A stretch of DNA of 38,626 bases, taken from Verrucomicrobiota bacterium (GTDB lineage: Bacteria > Auribacterota > JABMQX01 > JAFGEW01). Positions 31,993 to 38,626 of the stretch are shown piece after piece. Each line of letters begins with the position of its first letter. The stretch's first letter is position 1. Below the pieces are notes generated by a model. The model saw only the letters and a list, made by a program, of their open reading frames with translations. It was not told where the DNA came from and did no database searches. Location of the stretch: positions 1-38,626 of the forward strand of contig JAFGEW010000087.1 of the NCBI GenBank assembly GCA_016931415.1. Reading direction: 5' to 3'. Both the position numbers and the translations under genes were made by a program.

Positions 31993-32478
31993 ATGATTGA
32001 CAAGGCAACGGCGAGCCGGTTCGCCGATTGGGCCGAGCAGGTTATGTTGCAGATGAGCGACTATCTTGTCGCGGTCAAGAAGCTCTGGTACGTCCACTGC
32101 GAGCAGACCGAGCGGCCCGAAGTATCCCTTCAGGATCTGGCGCTCATCCTGCGCGACGATCCGCGCTTCTACTTCATGGACCTGCCCGAGGAGGAGTCCG
32201 CGAGCGAGGACGAGGAGTTGCGGCTCGAGAAGATGGGCTTCTTCCGTGGCCCCAAGGTGATGCTTCACAGCCGCGTGCCCAGTGCCGACGAGCTCATCAG
32301 CAAGATGAGCGAGAACCTCAACCGGCTCATGGAGAACTTGCGCAAGGCCTATGAGATCCGGCCCAAAGAGGACGAGCGCGCCGAGGACGAGCTGATCGAT
32401 ATCATGATCAAAGCCGACCAGCTCCGCAAAGAAGTCCTCAAGGCGATGAGTGAACGCGCTCCCGAGGAGAGCCAATAG
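31993..32478 (+). CDS. Small helical hypothetical protein
   Basis: 161 residues from ATG 31993, preceded by GGAGGA. Residues about 1-60 are helical with a possible winged-helix pattern (VSLQDLALILRDDPRFYFMD). An acidic patch follows (PEEESASEDEELRLEKMG), and the C-terminal 60 residues look like a coiled coil (LISKMSENLNRLMENLRKAY to IDIMIKADQLRKEVL). No signal peptide or enzyme motif. No family recognised. It lies 240 bases after the DUF1015 gene, so it may have its own promoter, but none is clear. Confidence 0.7.
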   Translation: MIDKATASRFADWAEQVMLQMSDYLVAVKKLWYVHCEQTERPEVSLQDLALILRDDPRFYFMDLPEEESASEDEELRLEKMGFFRGPKVMLHSRVPSADELISKMSENLNRLMENLRKAYEIRPKEDERAEDELIDIMIKADQLRKEVLKAMSERAPEESQ

Positions 32479-32532
32479 CGAGAGCCCTCGACACGCCCTG
32501 CCCCCGCTTCCTGCGCGTCAGTTGAAGGCAAA

Positions 32533-32554
32533 GCGGACGCACCGGTGCGTCCGC
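32533..32554. terminator. Perfect 22-base palindrome between converging genes
   Basis: GCGGACGCACC and its exact complement form an 11-base-pair stem without loop bases. It lies between the plus-strand hypothetical and the minus-strand rpiB. No T-run on the plus side, a short TTT on the minus side. Probably a two-way terminator; a protein-binding site is also possible. Confidence 0.45.
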
Positions 32555-32587
32555 CTGCATCGACCTGGGAACAACTGGGAGCTGTCC

Positions 32588-33034
32588 CTATCGGCTCCGG
32601 CAGTCTCTTTTCATGATCTTGTCGACGCGGCGGGCGTGGCGACCGCCCGCGAATGCCGTGGCGAACCAGGCTTCGAGGATGGCGTTGGCCTGAGCGGGCG
32701 TGGTGCGTCGGCCGCCCATGCAAAGCACATTGGCGCTGTTGTGCTCCCGGCTCAGGACGGCGGCCTCGGGATCGTTGACGAGCGCGGCTCGGATGCCGGG
32801 CACCTTGTTGGCCGCGATGCTCACGCCGATGCCCGTGCCGCAACTCAGCACGCCCACATCGGCCTTGCCCGTCGAGACGGCCTCACTCGCGGCGAAGGCA
32901 TAGTCGGGATAGTCGACCGAATCGGTGCTGTCGGTGCCGAAGTCGACCACCTCGTGGCCGTGCTCGACGAGCCAGCGCTTGACGTGCTCCTTGAGTTCGT
33001 ATCCGGCGTGATCGGCTCCGAGAGCGACTTTCAT
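32588..33034 (-). CDS. rpiB: Ribose-5-phosphate isomerase B
   Basis: 148 residues, normal for the family. It interconverts ribose 5-phosphate and ribulose 5-phosphate in the pentose phosphate pathway. VALGADHAGYELKEHV holds the phosphate and base-catalysis region; SCGTGIGVSIAANK has the catalytic Cys; SREHNSANVLCMGGR the ring-opening His region. The ATG overlaps the phosphatase stop (ATGA). It may supply ribose phosphate for the purine genes upstream on the same strand. Confidence 0.95.
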   Translation of the reverse strand: MKVALGADHAGYELKEHVKRWLVEHGHEVVDFGTDSTDSVDYPDYAFAASEAVSTGKADVGVLSCGTGIGVSIAANKVPGIRAALVNDPEAAVLSREHNSANVLCMGGRRTTPAQANAILEAWFATAFAGGRHARRVDKIMKRDCRSR

Positions 33035-33483
33035 AAGATCTTGATCACCTCGTGCATGGCTCGTTCGAGTATGGTGAGCACGTGCCGGTAGGCATCGATG
33101 TCGTGGCCAATCGGGTCGGGCACGTCGGGGTAGTCGGCATCGTTGCGGACGGGGTCGAACTCGCGCATGAGATAGACCTTGTCGTCTACGCTCTTGAACC
33201 AGTCGACGATGTGACGCCGGTGGCGCTCGGCCATGCAGAAGACGAAGTCGGCTTCGTCGAGCATATAGCCGTTGAGCGTCGAGGAACGGTGATCGCCGAT
33301 GTCGATGCCGACCTCGTCCATCGTCTCGATCGCCAGCGGGCTGGCGGGCGAGCCGGCGTAGGTCGAGGTGCCCGCCGATCGGATGTCGAGGTCGAGATGT
33401 GGGGCCATCTTGCGCAGCAGGCCGACGGCCATTGGGCTCCGACAGGTGTTGCCGGTGCACACAAAGAGGACGCGTTTTGCCAT
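33031..33483 (-). CDS. Low molecular weight phosphatase, YwlE-like (arginine/tyrosine)
   Basis: 150 residues. The P-loop is CTGNTCRSP (Cys9, Arg15), and the general acid lies in VPDPIGHD. Bacterial arginine phosphatases of the YwlE type have Thr at the third place after GN (CTGNTCRS), where ordinary tyrosine phosphatases have Ile. This protein has the Thr, so protein-arginine phosphatase is the better guess, although no McsB-type kinase is near. In other bacteria this gene is often next to rpiB and tsaC, as here. Confidence 0.9.
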   Translation of the reverse strand: MAKRVLFVCTGNTCRSPMAVGLLRKMAPHLDLDIRSAGTSTYAGSPASPLAIETMDEVGIDIGDHRSSTLNGYMLDEADFVFCMAERHRRHIVDWFKSVDDKVYLMREFDPVRNDADYPDVPDPIGHDIDAYRHVLTILERAMHEVIKIL

Positions 33484-33578
33484 GGTGCTCCGATCCGGCT
33501 TATCACGCAGAGTTCTCGGGCGAGACTAGGAAGCTCACCGGGTCAAGTCAACGCTTTTCCCGTCCTGGTCCGCGGAGT

Positions 33579-34226
33579 TCACGCGAAGCGAAGTGGCGTG
33601 CCAAGCAGTGCGGCGATCTCGCTGGCTGGAATGGCGCCCTCGCGCAGGAGCGTGGGCGGTGACGTGGTGCAGTCGAGTACAGTCGAGTCAGTGCCGAGCG
33701 GCGTGCGGCCCGCGTCGAGCACGACCTCGATCCGGCCGTTGAAGGCCTCGAGCACCTCGGATGCGTCGCGCGGGCTGGGCCGGCCACTCAGGTTGGCGCT
33801 TGTGCCGACGATCAGGCCGCTTGTTGCGACGAGCGGGTCGCCCAACGCGCGCAGCAGGCCGCTCAGTGTCGGGTCGGGCGAGACGCGGAAGCCAATCCTG
33901 TCCCCCGACGGCCCATTGAGGATCATCGTGATCGGCCCCGGCAGGTAGCGGTCGATAAGACGGCGCGCCGCCTCGGGCACGTTGGCGGTGTGGGCGGCGA
34001 TCGCTGCCGGCTCGGCGAGGTAGACGGCGAGCGGCTTGTTGAAGCCTCGGCCCTTGAGTGCGTAGATGCGCTCGACGGATCCGGCGAACTCGGGCAGGCA
34101 GCCGATGCCGTAGACGGTCTCGGTCGGAAAGGCGACGATGCCCCCTCGCTTGACCAGCGCCGCCGCCTGAGCCAGCAGCTCCGCCGGCGGCCTGGCAGGA
34201 TCGACGCGGAGGTCGAGCGTGTTCAC
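33579..34226 (-). CDS. tsaC: Threonylcarbamoyl-AMP synthase (TsaC/Sua5)
   Basis: 215 residues. It makes threonylcarbamoyl-AMP from threonine, bicarbonate and ATP for the t6A37 base of tRNAs. The YrdC fold is shown by GGIVAFPTETVYGIGC, ALKGRGFNKPLAVYLAE, LPGPITMIL and TSANLSGRPSPRDASEV. The extra C-terminal Sua5 domain is absent, so TsaC type. The gene begins 2 bases after the purE stop. The phosphatase gene starts 95 bases after its end. Confidence 0.94.
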   Translation of the reverse strand: MNTLDLRVDPARPPAELLAQAAALVKRGGIVAFPTETVYGIGCLPEFAGSVERIYALKGRGFNKPLAVYLAEPAAIAAHTANVPEAARRLIDRYLPGPITMILNGPSGDRIGFRVSPDPTLSGLLRALGDPLVATSGLIVGTSANLSGRPSPRDASEVLEAFNGRIEVVLDAGRTPLGTDSTVLDCTTSPPTLLREGAIPASEIAALLGTPLRFA

Positions 34227-34228
34227 AG

Positions 34229-34747
34229 CTATTCGTTCCGGACGTCGCGTCCGTCCTTCTCGACCCTCTCGGCCAAGTCGGCGCGGTAGTTGTTGAGGCG
34301 TTTGAGCAGCGCCGGGTCGGAGAGCGCGAGGATCTCGATGGCGAGCAGCGCGGCGTTCTTAGCGCCCGCGTCGCCGATGGCCACCGTGGCCACGGGCACA
34401 CCGGCGGGCATCTGCACCGTCGAGAGCAACGAATCGAGCCCACCGAGGTGAGGCGACGGAATCGGGATGCCGATCACCGGGAGCGTCGAGTGCGCCGCGA
34501 GCGCACCGGCCAAATGCGCCGCGCCGCCGGCGGCGCCGATCAGCACGCGGATGCCGCGGCCGCGGGCCTCGCGGGCGAACTCGGCCGTCTTCTCCGGCGT
34601 GCGGTGCGCCGAGAGCACTTTGACCTCGTACTCGACATGGAACTCTTTGAGCGCGTCGAGGGCCTTCTGCACGGTGGGCATGTCCGACGTGCTGCCCATG
34701 ACGAGGCTGACCTGCGGGGTCGACGTGCTGCGTGCGGCGTTCATCAT
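34229..34747 (-). CDS. purE: N5-carboxyaminoimidazole ribonucleotide mutase
   Basis: 172 residues from ATG 34747, preceded by GGAGAGGGA; an ATG at 34765 is also in frame but has no such site. It moves the carboxyl group in N5-CAIR to give CAIR in purine synthesis. MGSTSDMPTVQKALDAL, VLSAHRTPEKTAEFAREA (catalytic His) and GAAGGAAHLAGALAAHSTLP are class I PurE blocks. It lies between purD and tsaC. purK, its partner, is not in the window. Confidence 0.95.
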   Translation of the reverse strand: MMNAARSTSTPQVSLVMGSTSDMPTVQKALDALKEFHVEYEVKVLSAHRTPEKTAEFAREARGRGIRVLIGAAGGAAHLAGALAAHSTLPVIGIPIPSPHLGGLDSLLSTVQMPAGVPVATVAIGDAGAKNAALLAIEILALSDPALLKRLNNYRADLAERVEKDGRDVRNE

Positions 34748-34769
34748 CTTTCCGTCCCTCTCCATGGTG

Positions 34770-36038
34770 CTAGCGAATCGCTTTGGCGCCGATGTCCGTG
34801 CGGAAATGGGCGCCGTCGAAGTGGATCATCTCGACCGCGTTGTAGGCGGTCTCGATGGCCGATTCGAGCGTGCGGCCTCGGGCGGTCACGCCGACCACGC
34901 GTCCGCCAGCCGTCACGAGCGTATGGCCGTCCAGCTTCGTGCCGGCGTGGAAGACCACCACGTCGGGATCGGCCTCGGCGTCCTCGATGCCGGTGATGAC
35001 CTTCCCCTTCGCATAGGCACCGGGGTAGCCGCCGCTCGCCATGACGACGCAGATGCACCCACTGCTCGACCAGCAGAGATCGGAGCGCTCGATCGAGCCG
35101 TCGATGACGCCGCAGAGCACGTCGACGAGATCGTCCTCGAGCCGCGGCAAGAGCGCTTGTGTCTCCGGGTCGCCGAAGCGCACGTTGAACTCGAGCACTT
35201 GCGGGCCGTCGCCTGTCATCATGATCCCGGCGTAGAGCACGCCGCGGAAGTCGAGCCCTTCGGACGCCATGCCGCCGACGATCCGCTCGAACACCTCGGT
35301 GCGGATGCGCGCCCAAGCGAGCTCGTCGATGATGGGCGCGGGCGAGTACGCGCCCATGCCGCCCGTGTTGGGGCCTTTGTCGCCGTCGAACACAGGCTTG
35401 TGGTCCTGGGACGAGTCCATGAGCACAAACGACTCGCCCGAGACGAAGGCAAGCACGGACGCCTCCTCGCCGACAAGTCTCTCCTCGATGAGGATGTGGC
35501 TGCCGGCTTCGCCGAACGTCTGCTCGCGCAGTGTGCGGTCGACGGCGGCAAGGGCCTCGGCTTCGTTGGCGCAGACGATGACGCCCTTGCCCGCGGCCAA
35601 ACCGTCGGCCTTGACGACGACAGGCCGGCCGAGCTGTCTGACATAGGCGGCCGCCTCGTCGGCGCTGTCGAACACCCGGTGCGGCGCGGTCGGCACGTTG
35701 TGGCGCGACATGAGCTCCTTGGCGAAGATCTTGCTCCCCTCCATACGCGCGGCCTTGGCGTTCGGGCCGAACACGCGCAGGCCGGCGGCCTGGAACGCGT
35801 CGACGAGGCCCGCGCACAGCGGCGCTTCCGGCCCGACGACGGTGAGGCCGACTCGCTCGCGACGCGCGAAGTCGACTAGGCCGGCGATGTCCTCGGCCGC
35901 GATCGGCACGCACGTGGCGTGACGCGCGATGCCGCCGTTGCCCGGGGCGCAGTAGATACCCTTGACCTGCGGGCTCTGCCTGAGCTTCCATACGAGCGTG
36001 TGTTCGCGGCCGCCGCCGCCGATGACGAGGACCTTCAT
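34770..36038 (-). CDS. purD: Phosphoribosylamine-glycine ligase
   Basis: 422 residues. It joins phosphoribosylamine and glycine with ATP (GAR synthase), the second step of the purine pathway. VLVIGGGGREHTLVWKLRQS starts the N-domain; the ATP-grasp domain follows (GRPVVVKADGLAAGKGVIVC, GDKGPNTGGMGAYSPAP, VLEFNVRFGDPETQALLPRL). The C-domain ends in TAYNAVEMIHFDGAHFRTDI. It lies 15 bases after the purH stop and 22 bases before the purE start, so the three pur genes are one unit. Confidence 0.97.
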   Translation of the reverse strand: MKVLVIGGGGREHTLVWKLRQSPQVKGIYCAPGNGGIARHATCVPIAAEDIAGLVDFARRERVGLTVVGPEAPLCAGLVDAFQAAGLRVFGPNAKAARMEGSKIFAKELMSRHNVPTAPHRVFDSADEAAAYVRQLGRPVVVKADGLAAGKGVIVCANEAEALAAVDRTLREQTFGEAGSHILIEERLVGEEASVLAFVSGESFVLMDSSQDHKPVFDGDKGPNTGGMGAYSPAPIIDELAWARIRTEVFERIVGGMASEGLDFRGVLYAGIMMTGDGPQVLEFNVRFGDPETQALLPRLEDDLVDVLCGVIDGSIERSDLCWSSSGCICVVMASGGYPGAYAKGKVITGIEDAEADPDVVVFHAGTKLDGHTLVTAGGRVVGVTARGRTLESAIETAYNAVEMIHFDGAHFRTDIGAKAIR

Positions 36039-36053
36039 ACCTTCGCTCTGCTC

Positions 36054-37631
<1,578 letters not shown>

Positions 37632-37768
37632 CAGACACCTCCTGCTTGTCGCTTCCGGCGGGTTACCCCAGACGCGCGGCAGGGTACACCACGGGACGGC
37701 TTCAGGGCAAGGGCTCACGGAGCTGCATGGTCCGCAGATGAATCTGTGAGGATCTGTGTGATCCGTGG

Positions 37769-38626
37769 CTACCTCTTCTGGCAGCGCTGCCAGCGCTCGC
37801 CGAGGTCGGGGGCGGCGACGGTCTCCATGACGTAGTCGGCGTATTGGGCCGACGTGGCGCCGTCCTTCTTGCCGGTGGCCAGGCAATTCTTTTCGTAGAG
37901 CTGGCAGACGTCGAGGGCTCTTTCGAGGCGGGTGGCTTTTTCGGTGAAGCCGATGTGCTGGAGCAGAAGCACGGTGGCGCGCATCATGCTCGATGGGTCG
38001 GCGTACTCGGCGCGGCCTTCCTTGACCATGCGCGTACCGGAGCCGTGTATGGCTTCGAACATGGCGTAACGCTTGCCGATGTTGGCGCTGCCGGCGGTAC
38101 CGACGCCGCCCTGGATCTGGGCCGCCTCGTCGGTGAGGATGTCGCCATAGAGGTTCGGCAGCGCGAAGACCTGGAACTGGCTGCGGCGCTCGGGATCGAT
38201 GAGCTTGGCGGTCATGATGTCGATGTACCACTCGTCGCACGCGATGCCGGGGTATTCCTTGGCGATGCGGGCGCCGATCTCGCTGAACTTACCGTCGGTG
38301 GTCTTGACGACGTTCGCCTTGGTGACGATCGTCACGCGCTTCTTGCCGTTCTTCTTGGCGAACTCGAACGCGAGCCGGATCAGCCGCTCGCTGCCCTGCG
38401 AGGTGATGACCTTGAAGTCGAGGGCCAGGTCGGGCGTCACCTCGATGCCGCGCGAGCCGAGCACATACGCACCCTCGGTGTTCTCCCTGAAGAACGTCCA
38501 GTCGATGCCCAGCTCGGGCACTTTGACGGGCCGCACGTTGGCGAACAGGTCGAGCTCGCGCCGCATGGTGACGTTGGCGCTCTCGATGTTGCCGCGCGGG
38601 TCGCCCTTCTGCGGCGTCTCGGTCGG
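37769..38626 (-). CDS. Isocitrate/isopropylmalate-type dehydrogenase, N-terminus outside the window
   Basis: 286 residues are present; the frame runs out of the window at the top (TETPQKGDPRGNIESANVTM continues before RRELDLFANVRPVK). The family decarboxylates a beta-hydroxyacid with NAD(P). The substrate Arg region (NVTMRRELDLFANVRPVK), WTFFRENTEGAYVLGS, the catalytic Lys in VTIVTKANVVKTTDG, the metal aspartates in LPNLYGDILTDEAAQIQGG and the nucleotide loop AIHGSGTRM are all visible. The Ser after the substrate arginine block (SANVT) and the length favour NAD(P)-isocitrate dehydrogenase, but homoisocitrate or isopropylmalate dehydrogenase is possible. Confidence 0.92.
   Translation of the reverse strand, partial: PTETPQKGDPRGNIESANVTMRRELDLFANVRPVKVPELGIDWTFFRENTEGAYVLGSRGIEVTPDLALDFKVITSQGSERLIRLAFEFAKKNGKKRVTIVTKANVVKTTDGKFSEIGARIAKEYPGIACDEWYIDIMTAKLIDPERRSQFQVFALPNLYGDILTDEAAQIQGGVGTAGSANIGKRYAMFEAIHGSGTRMVKEGRAEYADPSSMMRATVLLLQHIGFTEKATRLERALDVCQLYEKNCLATGKKDGATSAQYADYVMETVAAPDLGERWQRCQKR

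Noticed and set aside
37632-37768. Purine or other riboswitch upstream of purH
   Set aside because: I looked for a conserved three-way junction or other aptamer core and saw none in the 137 bases.
37632-38240. Upstream extension of purH to base 38240
   Set aside because: The extension is the antisense of the isocitrate dehydrogenase-type gene. A GTG with AGGAGG at 37631 gives the normal PurH N-terminus.

Overview
The window is one contig piece from a high-GC bacterium with a Gram-negative type envelope. It has an OmpA-type lipoprotein, a YidC carrying the large periplasmic domain, and a Jag/KhpB protein downstream of YidC. No gene fixes the phylum. The set (HemX-type protein between siroheme synthase and HemA, Fe-S type PurF, leucine dehydrogenase, divergent YchF, IS630 and RAYT elements) would suit a PVC-type or candidate-phylum genome, but that is a guess. 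No tRNA, rRNA, CRISPR array or integrase gene was seen.

Layout. 1-3267 is an accessory zone: a secreted Ig-like protein gene cut by a RAYT-type element that has clear terminal inverted repeats and a frameshifted transposase, a second secreted protein, and a 658-base gene-free stretch holding debris of a group II intron, an IS4-type transposase and two solitary RAYT-type ends. 3268-7518 (minus strand) holds a secreted hypothetical and the rpmH-rnpA-yidD-yidC-jag cluster, read from a strong promoter at 7638-7666. 7784-12136 (plus) is a chain of stop/start overlaps: siroheme synthase, HemX-like protein, hemA and purF. 12168-15733 has two paralogous DUF21-CBS transporters, an OmpA-like lipoprotein and a LapA-like membrane protein, closed by an intrinsic terminator. 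15897-18073 has leucine dehydrogenase and ychF.

The most unusual segment is 18030-19972. The last 42 bases of ychF are repeated perfectly 1901 bases downstream. Between the copies sits a compact three-gene operon with its own promoter and different codon use: a TIGR04255-family protein and two small uncharacterised proteins. It looks like a small mobile cassette integrated at the 3' end of ychF. Next to it is a recQ broken twice: a one-base deletion in its Walker A G-run, and an IS630 element inserted at a TA site. The IS630 transposase itself seems to have lost its third catalytic acid through a short hairpin insertion.

23166-24889 encodes a sodium symporter with a one-helix partner. 24934-28940 (minus) carries a small exported protein, a large PAS-GAF hybrid histidine kinase and a CheR methyltransferase that overlaps it. 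29031-30297 has UbiX and UbiE/MenG, for prenylated flavin and quinone synthesis. 30448-32478 (plus) has a DUF1015 protein and a small helical hypothetical. 32588-37631 (minus) runs purH-purD-purE-tsaC and then an arginine/tyrosine phosphatase and rpiB. The window ends inside an isocitrate/isopropylmalate-type dehydrogenase gene. Promoter-like sites fit ordinary sigma70 spacing, and two of them lie so close to the start codon that the transcripts would be nearly leaderless.
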